The notes under the pieces are model-generated. The model was given only the letters and a program-made list of their open reading frames with translations. It had not been told where the DNA came from and did not search any database. Below are positions 33,443 to 42,201 of a DNA stretch of 57,211 bases, piece by piece. The DNA lies in contig CALFWO010000045.1 in assembly GCA_937928045.1 (NCBI GenBank), forward strand, positions 1-57,211, given 5' to 3'. The position numbers and the translations under genes were made by a program. The DNA comes from an uncultured Saprospiraceae bacterium. Lineage in GTDB: Bacteria > Bacteroidota > Bacteroidia > Chitinophagales > Saprospiraceae. The first letter of the stretch is position 1. Every line of letters starts with the position of its first letter.

Positions 33443-34600
33443 TTATTTGAAGGGATCACTCCAAATCTCATTCGAAGTAATTTCTTCGCCTGTTAATGAT
33501 TTAAGGAATTTAACCAATGCAGTTTTTTCTTCGCTACTCAGGTTAAGTCTTTTTGCTTGGTTTCCAACTTTTAAGGCATCGGATAAGTTTTCATTGTAGA
33601 CTACTCCACTATCGTAATGCTCAACAACTTCTTCTAAAGTATTGAATCTGCCATCATGCATATATGGGGCAGTTAGTTCTATGTTAAATAATCCAGGTAC
33701 TTTAAATTTACCTTTATCTTCAGCTCTTAACGTGCTTTGGTAAACACCTAGATCGTTATCAGCCAATTCCAAACCATTATTCGCAACGTTAATGTTATTT
33801 TCAATAGCTTCTGGAGTTAAAAGTGAAATATTTTTTCCATGACAGGAACTACAATTTGCTGAAAATACTTCAAGCCCCAACTCATTATCTATGGTGCCCG
33901 TCACCATATCTCCATTAATAAAGTTTAGATTATGAATGATATCAGCATCAAATTTAGAATTGACGGCACTTATAGAATTAATAAATGTTTCTATTGACTC
34001 CAATACATGATCTTCAGTCACTTCAGTAGTATTGTAGGCTTTTTGATGCAAAACCTGATAATCTTCTTGAGTTTCAATCACATTGATAATATGATCAATA
34101 CTGACGCCCATTTCATTCGGATTATTAATCGTCTGTCTCAGTTGTTCTTTGACTGTTGCAACTCTTTCGTCCCAAAATAAACCGGGAGTGTCATGAAGAT
34201 CTGATTCTTCGTAATGCATTCCAAAATTTCTAACTGCGCCTAAAGCAATCGAATTTCTTGCGGTGAATGAACCATTAGCTCCGGTACTAAATGCACTATC
34301 ATCTGAAAAGGCCAATTCCTGTTTGTGACAGCTAGCACAAGATACGCTTGCATCTGCAGAAAGGTTTTTGTCGTAGAATAAAACACGACCCAATGTACCT
34401 TTGTAATTGGTACTGATGTCTTCGTCACGACTACCGATTTCGTAAGAGAATGGGCTGCTAGGCAAATTGAGTCGAGCAGAAATTACGTTCATTTCCTCTG
34501 CCGAATAGGTATTGTCTGGGCTACTATTTTGATCAACAAGACAGCTAGATAGGCCGATAATTGTGAAAATTATTGCAATGCTGAGTATAGAATTTTTCAT
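33443..34600 (-). CDS. MauG/cytochrome c peroxidase-family dihaem lipoprotein
   Basis: ATG 34600 gives MKNSILSIAII and a lipobox ending LSSC; ATG 34618 adds six residues and is also possible. The 385-residue protein has two haem c sites, CASCH (about 88-92) and CSSCH (about 250-254), and FWDERVATVKEQ with NPNEMG, all typical of dihaem peroxidases. A further MHDGRFNTLEEVVEHYDSG lies near the end. The family reduces hydrogen peroxide with cytochrome electrons or oxidises protein residues. The lipid anchor places it at the periplasmic side of a membrane. Confidence 0.9.
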   Translation of the reverse strand: MKNSILSIAIIFTIIGLSSCLVDQNSSPDNTYSAEEMNVISARLNLPSSPFSYEIGSRDEDISTNYKGTLGRVLFYDKNLSADASVSCASCHKQELAFSDDSAFSTGANGSFTARNSIALGAVRNFGMHYEESDLHDTPGLFWDERVATVKEQLRQTINNPNEMGVSIDHIINVIETQEDYQVLHQKAYNTTEVTEDHVLESIETFINSISAVNSKFDADIIHNLNFINGDMVTGTIDNELGLEVFSANCSSCHGKNISLLTPEAIENNINVANNGLELADNDLGVYQSTLRAEDKGKFKVPGLFNIELTAPYMHDGRFNTLEEVVEHYDSGVVYNENLSDALKVGNQAKRLNLSSEEKTALVKFLKSLTGEEITSNEIWSDPFK

Positions 34601-34730
34601 AGTACATTGGTTTTTCATTATTCAACATTGTTAAAATAATAAAAATCCTGCAAAAATGAAAGTCATCTTACTACAGCTTTATTATCTGAAAGGCGAGCGG
34701 ACAATTAACATTGCAAATGGATGCTGGAGT

Positions 34731-35624
34731 CTATTGGTAAACTATCCTAGTCTGAATTGTGCCATTTTGAGAATCTATCGAAATTGGTAAATCATTGGAG
34801 TTGTAATCTGCTGAAAACTCGCAAATGGTACCGCACAAAGGTTCAACAGCGATAAGGTATTCATTCAATGTAGTCTTCGTCTGATTGTTTAAACTCCAAA
34901 AGGAAGGAAATTGGAAATTTTGTGGTATTCCTTTTTTGTAGTTCACTTTATCGTCATAGTCGTAGACCTGTTCAATTGCTTTTTGTCCATCATCAAGGTA
35001 ATTTACTTCCCTTGTTAAGTTCTGATTTTCCCAACAATAAATATTTGAACCTCCAAGTCTTTTCTCCCCTGTTGCGGAATAATAATAGTATTGAGAATGT
35101 GTTAAGCGATCAATATTGTAGGAGTATTCTTCCGATTTTGAAGCTGAGAATAGTCCATCGTTTCTTTTTCTATTTTCGATGTAGGTAATCAATTGTCCAT
35201 TTGAGTTATAAATGAGTGAATCTATCCGATATATTTCCCCATTCGTTATTTCAATTGAATTGAGATAAGATATTTTTGTTAGCAGTTCATTTTCATAAGT
35301 TAAAAACATTGTAATAGTATCTTGTCTAAAGTTGATTATTCTGTCGATTAAACCAGTGGTATTGTCATAAAGGAATGAATCAATGAAATCATAGCTTAAG
35401 TTGCTATAAGAAGTCGTCGTAGTTTGTATTTTGAATCCTGGTTTACTAGAAGGAAAAGGAACTATTGGACTGTTAAAATCTAAACTACAATAGCTAGTAG
35501 AATCGATTTGAAATTGAGTGAGGTTTGAATTGCCAACGGAGTGATTGTTATTTTCATCATCTAGATTGCAAGAAATTACAACTAGAATCGATGCAAGTAA
35601 TAGATAATGCTTTGGCCAGTTCAT
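34731..35624 (-). CDS. Lipoprotein with repetitive YD-like beta segments, unknown function
   Basis: The 297-residue product has a lipoprotein signal (VVISC, C19). The rest is beta-rich with loosely repeated pieces of the kind IDSLIYNSNGQLITYIE, EQVYDYDDKVNYKKG and FSADYNSNDLPISID, reminiscent of DUF4595-type or RHS-like Bacteroidota lipoproteins. The last residues (TRIVYQ) form a strand. I do not recognise a specific function. It is flanked by gaps of about 130 bases and is probably a single gene. Confidence 0.65.
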   Translation of the reverse strand: MNWPKHYLLLASILVVISCNLDDENNNHSVGNSNLTQFQIDSTSYCSLDFNSPIVPFPSSKPGFKIQTTTTSYSNLSYDFIDSFLYDNTTGLIDRIINFRQDTITMFLTYENELLTKISYLNSIEITNGEIYRIDSLIYNSNGQLITYIENRKRNDGLFSASKSEEYSYNIDRLTHSQYYYYSATGEKRLGGSNIYCWENQNLTREVNYLDDGQKAIEQVYDYDDKVNYKKGIPQNFQFPSFWSLNNQTKTTLNEYLIAVEPLCGTICEFSADYNSNDLPISIDSQNGTIQTRIVYQ

Positions 35625-35757
35625 TGCTTTAGTTTATGTAAAGAAATGAAATTTCAGAAGAGATCGCAACATTTCAATAGTATTAAAACCATGGGCCAAA
35701 TAATTTTATTGTCATTACGAGTTCTATTAATAAAAAAATATACTGCTTTGGTGATAA

Positions 35758-36495
35758 TTATTTCCGAGCTAAGATGACTGTTTCTTCTAACTTTAAGCCA
35801 TTGTAATTATTGACTTGGTCGTTGAATTTTAAAGCCTCTGTTTTGAACCCAGCATTTTGCAGACGCTCTTGCAAACCTCCCGGTGAATAGATTCTTACAT
35901 GGTCTCTTTGGCCGAAATGTTTTAATCTATCTGCCTCAGAAGTGAAACTTGAATCTTCGAAGATTTTTCCAGTTTTGAACGGTGTTTGAATCAAGCAACA
36001 TCCGCCCGTTTTCAAAACACGATGTAATTCTTTCATGGCCAAGTTGTCTTGCTCAATATGTTCAAGTACATGATAACAAATGATGAGGTCATAGGCTTCA
36101 TCTTGTTCATCCATGTTGACGATATCTAACTTTTTATCCGCATTAAATTCCCCCATGTAATCGGTTGTTACATAAGCGGATAAACTTGTTTGCCTCAAAC
36201 GCTTGGCCAATGCTCTTGGAGGAGAAAAATGAAGTAATTTTTTACCATTTAGAGTAAATCGCTCGTGAAGAATACTAATAAGTCTTCTTGTTCTAGGTAA
36301 GACACCACAACTTGGACATAATAGATCCCTATTGGATAATTCTATAAACGAGCTAAGGTTGTAGTTGCAAAGGTTACATTTGAATTGATTTCCTAAATAT
36401 CTTAGTGCTACTATCTTTCGGATGAAGGCTTCATTGTTTGAAATAAAACTAGCGGGTAATATTTGCTTGGTGATATTTTTTAATTTTTCATACAT
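35758..36495 (-). CDS. Class I SAM-dependent methyltransferase with N-terminal zinc ribbon
   Basis: The 245-residue protein has two C-x2-C pairs (C40/C43 and C60/C63) forming a likely zinc ribbon. A Rossmann methyltransferase domain follows, with KLLHFSPPRALAKRL, DIVNMDEQDEAYDLIICYHVLEHIEQD, and RVLKTGGCCLIQTPF. The Bacteroidota family of this layout is often annotated as a methyltransferase without a known target. No partner gene is close: the flanking gaps are 133 and 414 bases. Confidence 0.85.
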   Translation of the reverse strand: MYEKLKNITKQILPASFISNNEAFIRKIVALRYLGNQFKCNLCNYNLSSFIELSNRDLLCPSCGVLPRTRRLISILHERFTLNGKKLLHFSPPRALAKRLRQTSLSAYVTTDYMGEFNADKKLDIVNMDEQDEAYDLIICYHVLEHIEQDNLAMKELHRVLKTGGCCLIQTPFKTGKIFEDSSFTSEADRLKHFGQRDHVRIYSPGGLQERLQNAGFKTEALKFNDQVNNYNGLKLEETVILARK

Positions 36496-36909
36496 TCTTG
36501 AATTCTGTATTAGATAAGTATATCGGTAAAAAAAAACTTATTAAGCCGGCAGTAAGGAGTTCAAAAGAGCGATGGCGATTATCACATTCTCCTTTCCTAT
36601 GAGTGGTTAATTTTGTTTGCCAATTTAGTATTGGAGAATTTAGTGTTTTGATAATGTATTTGGGCAAATGAACTGAACTGTATCAAGCATAATTTAGGTC
36701 AAAATAAATTTGTTGTTAAGTTTCCTAAATCTACATTTCATTTCTATCAGTACGCTTAACAATGGTGAAAATAATATTATTTATTTGTAAACCATTTATC
36801 TAAATAATACTGAGACCTAATTAGAATTGTATTTTCAAAAAAAATTGGCGACGAGTTTTTGTGAAAGATGTGAAAATGAGCTATCGAAGATCGGTCTTGC
36901 TTCGCTTAA
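36496..36909. other. Intergenic stretch with nothing recognised
   Basis: This AT-rich stretch of 414 bases lies upstream of the methyltransferase gene and downstream of the S41 gene, both on the minus strand. I see no gene, strong hairpin or promoter pair. Confidence 0.5.
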
Positions 36910-38502
36910 CTATTTTCTAATTTCCCTTAGAACTGCTTCAAATTCAGAATCTATTCCATTTATCAGGTCGATATAGGTTTGATATACTTCGATGTCTGGG
37001 AATAGAGCAATTTCTTGATTTTTACTTGTATCAGGTCGTTCTGCAAAAGTATATGAAAGGCCTAAAATGGTTTTTGTATTAGGTAATTTAAGTACAGAAG
37101 CTCCCGTCTGACATGTAGGTCTGTTTCCAACTGGTGTTCCGACTATTTTCCCCAAATTGTTATCCGCAATAGTCGTTGCTAGCCATTGTGCGGCACTAAA
37201 TGTTTCAGGACCTACAATTACATATACGTTTCCATTAAACTTAGGTAAAGAATAATCTATTAAATAAGGACTGCCTTTTTTCGTGATGTCATCAAAGTAT
37301 GGTTGGGTATAAAATTCTTCGGTAATGTTAAACTCACCATTAGGTATGGGAAATCCATATTTCTTATAGTATTGTTCATTAAATTTTTTAAAATGTACTT
37401 TTGCGGTTTTCTTAAAATATTCAGAAATTTGAACGAATGTGGTAAATCCTTTAATGTCTATTTTTTCTGTTAAGTACCAAATTAATTGCTTACCAAGCCT
37501 TTCGTCTCCGCCGCCATTATATCTTAAATCTAAAATTAGATTATTAATAGAGTCAGATTGTATTTCGGAGAACATTTTTTGTAATACAATTCCAAAGTCT
37601 CTAGCATCTTTAGTGTCCTTCTTTAAAAACATCATGGCGAAAGGTCTAAGAAGAAAATTGGTATAGTTCTTTATCTCACTTTTGTACGAAACATAATCCA
37701 AACAAGTATTCATTTGTAAATAGGCAAAGTCATCTTTTGTATTTACGGTGTAAAAGAATCCATTATTCTGTTGTTTAGTATAAGGATAATTTGACTTAAT
37801 TCGAGTTTTATAATACGGATCAAATTCCGGTTTTGATTTTAGTTCAAACTGCTCAATTTTGCCATTTCTTTTCACTGAGAATGAAATTATTTCTTCATTG
37901 TTACTAACTTCTAAGGCTTTCCAATATTTAGGATGAAGGACTCTACTTTTAAAAGTGTTAAGTCGGTAATATTCGTTTTCCCCCTCTTCAAAGAAATTTA
38001 CTCTTTTTTCAATTTCTTCCATGGATAAGCCATTGATGGATATAAGTTCACTTCCGACAATTGTGCTATCTAGTGATTTGTCAATTAAATTTATAAACCA
38101 TTTTTCCTTGTCTTTTATCAGGTACCAATTAAAGTAGTTTTTATCATTAACCAAAGAAATTGCAAAACTTACAACATTGCTGTGACCATCTTTTAATTGA
38201 GCAATGAATCTCTTGAGAAGCGTTTCGTATTGAAATTGACTTTTATTTGCCCCAAGTTTCCTAACTAGTTCATTACTCAGTCTGGAAAATTCTACTTCTG
38301 AGAATTTTGAATCTAAGCGAGGATAAGATTGCCTGATTATTTCAGTTAAATAAATTGCATCTTTCTGATATTTATTTAGTTCATTGTATTCATTTGGTTT
38401 GGTGAAATTTATTTTTGGCGACTTGGACATTAGAACAAACATGTTTTGTTTGCTGCATGAAATGAATTGCAGTACAATCACTAATAGAATAAGTCTTTTC
38501 AT
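36910..38502 (-). CDS. S41-family peptidase lipoprotein
   Basis: The 530-residue product has a lipoprotein signal (FISC, C16). The S41 domain shows LILDLRYNGGGDE (322-334), VGPETFSAAQW with presumed nucleophile S436, and the GTPVGNRPTCQTG block. A PDZ-like stretch (GSELISINGLSMEEIEKRV) lies at 150-168. The insert around 270-300 (TNFLLRPFAMMF) is longer than in housekeeping CTPs. It acts outside the cytoplasm; the substrate is unknown. It shares only the fold with the S41 protein at 12417-13901. Confidence 0.85.
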   Translation of the reverse strand: MKRLILLVIVLQFISCSKQNMFVLMSKSPKINFTKPNEYNELNKYQKDAIYLTEIIRQSYPRLDSKFSEVEFSRLSNELVRKLGANKSQFQYETLLKRFIAQLKDGHSNVVSFAISLVNDKNYFNWYLIKDKEKWFINLIDKSLDSTIVGSELISINGLSMEEIEKRVNFFEEGENEYYRLNTFKSRVLHPKYWKALEVSNNEEIISFSVKRNGKIEQFELKSKPEFDPYYKTRIKSNYPYTKQQNNGFFYTVNTKDDFAYLQMNTCLDYVSYKSEIKNYTNFLLRPFAMMFLKKDTKDARDFGIVLQKMFSEIQSDSINNLILDLRYNGGGDERLGKQLIWYLTEKIDIKGFTTFVQISEYFKKTAKVHFKKFNEQYYKKYGFPIPNGEFNITEEFYTQPYFDDITKKGSPYLIDYSLPKFNGNVYVIVGPETFSAAQWLATTIADNNLGKIVGTPVGNRPTCQTGASVLKLPNTKTILGLSYTFAERPDTSKNQEIALFPDIEVYQTYIDLINGIDSEFEAVLREIRK

Positions 38503-38770
38503 CTTTTTTTGATTATTTTAACTTGCACATCCTTTTTGTAATTACTATAGAAGTATATTATTGACATACTAACCTTAAACTAATTTAACGATTTAAATTA
38601 TTGGATTCATTTTTTTAAGTGACTTAGCAACCATTTCTTGGGTTGTCAATTAACAACTTTTGGAACATTCGTTCGTAACATTCAAAAGTGAATATTGTGA
38701 AAACTTTATCGCTAAAAAGTGGTTTACTTTTTCTACTTCTTGGTCTTGATAATTTAATATGCTTCTTTCA

Positions 38771-40342
38771 TTAATTCCAAATCCCTTTCAAAGGATAAAT
38801 ATTAGCATCAATCACTTCTAAATTTCCACCTTTTGAAAAAAGTGAAATTTGATTGAATTCTTCTGTTGGAAAGAAAATACTTGTGAAATTCATAGCACCT
38901 TTGTCTACAAATATTTCAATGGACGCGGCATCAATTAATATTCGTATGTCAAGTTCCTCTTTTTCAAAGTTAATCGGAGCCGAATGAATTTTTTTGTAAA
39001 ACTCTTCGGAAAATTTATCCTTACCTGAATTGGTTCGATCGACATACATTTCACCCGCTTCTATGTTAAAATTCACTATCAGATTTTCACCTAAGTCATT
39101 TTGCAGTTTAATGCCAAATGTATGGGCTGATGTTTCCGTAAAGTCAACCAAGAGTTCCAATTCTGATTGAGAAGCAGAAGCTGCTAATTTCTTTTCGCCG
39201 GTTATTGTAGTTTTTCCTAAAGCTATGGATTTTCCTCTCAATTTTTTCAATTCATCAACTGGCAAAGTATGTAAAAGGTAACCGGTATCGGACTTTTTCA
39301 ATTTAAGTTCTCTGGGAACGGTCATTGAACTTCTCCAGGTTTCTGTTGGGACAATTTGAGCATACTGCCAATTGGACATCCATCCAATTCCGACTACGCG
39401 ATCTTTTACGTTATTCCAAGTTACGAAAGCATAGTTATCAGTACCCCAGTCCAGCCATTTCTGTTGGTTGATATCACTTTTGAAGTTGATGCCATCAAAA
39501 TCTCCAACAAAGTATGACGTAGCTGTTCCGTCATTAGGCGCATCCTTTTGTATACTTACAATTAAAACCCATTTTTTTTCATCCGAGCCTTCGACTTTCA
39601 TTGGAAATAAATCTGGGCATTCCCACAGGCGTTCGTCACCCTCAATACCGAAATCAGAAATAAATTCCCAATCAATTAAGTTTGAAGATGAATAGAACTT
39701 GGCACGATCATACGCAGCCAATACTAAAATCCATTTTTGTGAAGCTTCATGCCAAACCACCTTTGGATCCCGGAAATCTTTTATTTTTTCTGTATTGGGA
39801 ATTACAGGATTTCCTTTGTATTTAGTCCATTTTAGACCTCCATCCAAACTGTATGCAATACTCTGTTTTTGAAAATCATTTGATTTAGCTTTCTCGCCAA
39901 CAAAATCATGATGGGTAAAAGTAGCAACAATTGGAGGGTTTTGGTCTGTTCCCAATTTTGAAGAGTTGTTAACATCCACTACTGCCCCACCAGAGAAAAT
40001 GCAACCAATAGAATCGGGGTACAGGCCAATTGGAAGATGGTTCCAATGAACCATATCATTGGATTCTGCATGCCCCCAATGCATTGGACCCCAAACGGTG
40101 CTGTCTGGGAAGTACTGATAAAATAAATGGTATTTTCCTTTATAGAAAAACATGCCGTTTGGATCATTCATCCAATTCGCTTCTGGCGTAAAATGAAATT
40201 GTGGACGATGATTTTCTTGATAGGAATTAGATACATTCGTTCCTCCTAATTCGGGAAGAGGATTTTCGTTTTTACATCCACAAATTATTAGGGACAAAAA
40301 TAATATTGTCACTATTTGAATTGGTTTAATACTGCTTACCAT
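38771..40342 (-). CDS. GH32 fructan hydrolase lipoprotein (levanase/inulinase-type)
   Basis: The 523-residue protein has a lipoprotein signal (IICGC, probably C23). The five-bladed GH32 domain carries nucleophile D60 in WMNDPNG, the stabilising FRDP (D192) and the acid/base E241 in WECPD. A C-terminal beta-sandwich (about 365-520) follows, with IEIFVDKGAMNFTS. It releases fructose from levan, inulin or sucrose at the cell surface or in the periplasm. The sugar MFS gene lies 62 bases upstream on the same strand, so transport and hydrolysis are probably one operon read from 41730. Confidence 0.93.
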   Translation of the reverse strand: MVSSIKPIQIVTILFLSLIICGCKNENPLPELGGTNVSNSYQENHRPQFHFTPEANWMNDPNGMFFYKGKYHLFYQYFPDSTVWGPMHWGHAESNDMVHWNHLPIGLYPDSIGCIFSGGAVVDVNNSSKLGTDQNPPIVATFTHHDFVGEKAKSNDFQKQSIAYSLDGGLKWTKYKGNPVIPNTEKIKDFRDPKVVWHEASQKWILVLAAYDRAKFYSSSNLIDWEFISDFGIEGDERLWECPDLFPMKVEGSDEKKWVLIVSIQKDAPNDGTATSYFVGDFDGINFKSDINQQKWLDWGTDNYAFVTWNNVKDRVVGIGWMSNWQYAQIVPTETWRSSMTVPRELKLKKSDTGYLLHTLPVDELKKLRGKSIALGKTTITGEKKLAASASQSELELLVDFTETSAHTFGIKLQNDLGENLIVNFNIEAGEMYVDRTNSGKDKFSEEFYKKIHSAPINFEKEELDIRILIDAASIEIFVDKGAMNFTSIFFPTEEFNQISLFSKGGNLEVIDANIYPLKGIWN

Positions 40343-40404
40343 TTATTATTTCTTTTCAAGTTTAATTGTCTAAATTTCATTAAAAGCTAAATTCCTAGCA
40401 ACGA

Positions 40405-41730
40405 TCATATTAGTTCTCTTTCAATTTCTTCCAATTTTTTACCTTTTGTTTCTGGCATTATTGTTCTGACCCAAATTAACTGAAGTACCATCATTCCAGC
40501 AAAAAACATAAAAATAGTTACTGGAGAAAATGCAGATAAAACGGCAGGTGTTATCATTGTAATTATCGCCGCAAAAACCCAGTGGGTACCACTTCCAAGA
40601 GACATCCCATTTGCCCGAACAGTATTTGGAAAAATCTCTGATATAAAAACCCAAATTACCGCTCCTTGTCCAATTGCATGCGCACCTACGAACGCACTGA
40701 CAAAGAAAACGACCAACCATCCTTCAGCTCCAGTGTAAAAAGACCCCGCGACTCCTAACAGCGTAATAATGTATCCAATTGAACCAATAGTCATTAGTTG
40801 TTTTCGGCCCATTTTATCAATGAGATACATTCCTAAAAGTGTGAAAATTAAGTTTACCAGTCCAATTGGAATTGAAGCAATTAAAGTATTGCTTTGATCA
40901 ATGCCGGCGGTCTCGAAAATTCTAGGCGCATAGTACAGAATGAAATTGATTCCACTGACTTGATTGAAAAAGGCTAGAAGAAATGCCAGAGTTATCGGTT
41001 TGTTAAATTCACCAGAGAAAAAATTCGCTTTAGTTTTTAAAACAGAATTTTTTATTTCAACGATTCTTTCTTCAATATTACCAGAAGGATCAAGTTGCTC
41101 TAATAGGCTTTTTGCTTTGGCTTCATCGTTACCCTTAAGCAACAGCCATCTCGGACTATTTGGTACTCTAAGTATCATTAGGCAATATATGATAGCTGGA
41201 ATTGCTTCAATGCCTAACATCCAGCGCCATGAGTTGTTTTCGATGTATGCACCTATTAAGTAGTTGGAGAAAAACGCTATGAGAATACCAAATACGATGT
41301 TGAATTGGTAAGTAGCTACCATGCTTCCACGTTTGTCCGCAGGCGCAATTTCCGATATATAAATGGGAGCGGCGACGGAGGATGCACCAACGCCAATTCC
41401 TCCAATAAATCTAAAAAAGGAGAAGAAATATGGATCTGTGGCCAAGCCAGAACCCAATGCAGACACTAAATACAATATACCTATCCAAAATAGTGTTTTT
41501 TTTCTGCCAAATCGATCGCACGGAATTCCTCCTAATAGTGCACCGATTACAGTCCCCCACAGGGCCATTGACATGATAAATACTCCATGAAACCAGTCTC
41601 CTGTGTTCCAAAGTTTTTGAATAGGTTGATCTGCTCCAGATATAACGATGGTGTCAAATCCGAATAGAAATCCGGCTAAAGCTACAGTTACAACGGCGTA
41701 TTTAATTCCTTGGTTGTTGGTTGAATTCAT
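40405..41730 (-). CDS. MFS sugar transporter (sugar porter family)
   Basis: The 441-residue protein has 12 predicted membrane helices and the sugar porter signatures: CDRFGRKKTL after helix 2, PNSPRWLLLKG before the central loop, DKMGRKQL, and PETKGKKLEEIE at the C-terminus, with GVGASSVAAPIYISEIAP in helix 4. It would import a monosaccharide with protons across the inner membrane. Its place just upstream of a GH32 fructanase points to fructose or sucrose as substrate, by inference. There is no SusC/SusD for this pair in the window. Confidence 0.92.
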   Translation of the reverse strand: MNSTNNQGIKYAVVTVALAGFLFGFDTIVISGADQPIQKLWNTGDWFHGVFIMSMALWGTVIGALLGGIPCDRFGRKKTLFWIGILYLVSALGSGLATDPYFFSFFRFIGGIGVGASSVAAPIYISEIAPADKRGSMVATYQFNIVFGILIAFFSNYLIGAYIENNSWRWMLGIEAIPAIIYCLMILRVPNSPRWLLLKGNDEAKAKSLLEQLDPSGNIEERIVEIKNSVLKTKANFFSGEFNKPITLAFLLAFFNQVSGINFILYYAPRIFETAGIDQSNTLIASIPIGLVNLIFTLLGMYLIDKMGRKQLMTIGSIGYIITLLGVAGSFYTGAEGWLVVFFVSAFVGAHAIGQGAVIWVFISEIFPNTVRANGMSLGSGTHWVFAAIITMITPAVLSAFSPVTIFMFFAGMMVLQLIWVRTIMPETKGKKLEEIERELI

Positions 41731-42138
41731 TGATAATGGTTTGAAACAACTAACGTAAGGAATTTAATTCAAAATTCTAAACCAAATAAAAATTCAGGGA
41801 AGGAGAAGATCTAGTTAGTCTGTAGAATTCCAATTGAATACATACTTTTTCGTCTTGAAAACTTAGAAAAGAAAATCAATAATATGCATACAAAATGAAA
41901 ATGACTGATTTATTTCTACTGCTAACCAGATTGCTTATGTCTATATATTATCCTGAGAAAAGTTTAACTATATTTTTATTGCATATATAGATTTTGAATA
42001 GTAATTGATAATTATATATAAAGTAGTATTTGGCTGAACACTTAGTGTTAATCACCTTCAATGTTTTCCCGAAAATTATCGCAATGTTTATATAAGAATA
42101 AAAAATTGTCAATGAATAATTTATCCAAAACAAAAATA
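41731..42138. other. Intergenic stretch upstream of the fructan operon
   Basis: Very AT-rich. It contains a 61-codon minus-strand open frame that I judge spurious. No convincing operator was seen. It separates the MFS gene start from the terminator of the protease gene. Confidence 0.5.
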
Positions 42139-42179
42139 AAACACTGTTGACTTCTTTTTAGAAGAAGTCAACAGTGTTT
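42139..42179 (-). terminator. Strong intrinsic terminator after the metalloprotease gene
   Basis: A stem of about 18 pairs, with the arm ACACTGTTGACTTCT (42141-42155) complementary to AGAAGTCAACAGTGT (42163-42177), has a short loop and, on the minus strand, a T-rich tail. It lies 23 bases past the stop at 42202. Confidence 0.9.
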
Positions 42180-42201
42180 GAATCAAACGTGGCAGATTAT
42201 A

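Noticed and set aside
41948-42133. A 61-codon minus-strand open frame
   Set aside because: It is made of I, Y, K, N and F as expected for random AT-rich DNA; no start signal or similarity.
42139-42179. Long perfect inverted repeat as a possible insertion-sequence end
   Set aside because: It is a single hairpin right after a stop codon with a T-rich tail, so a terminator explains it; no transposase is near.
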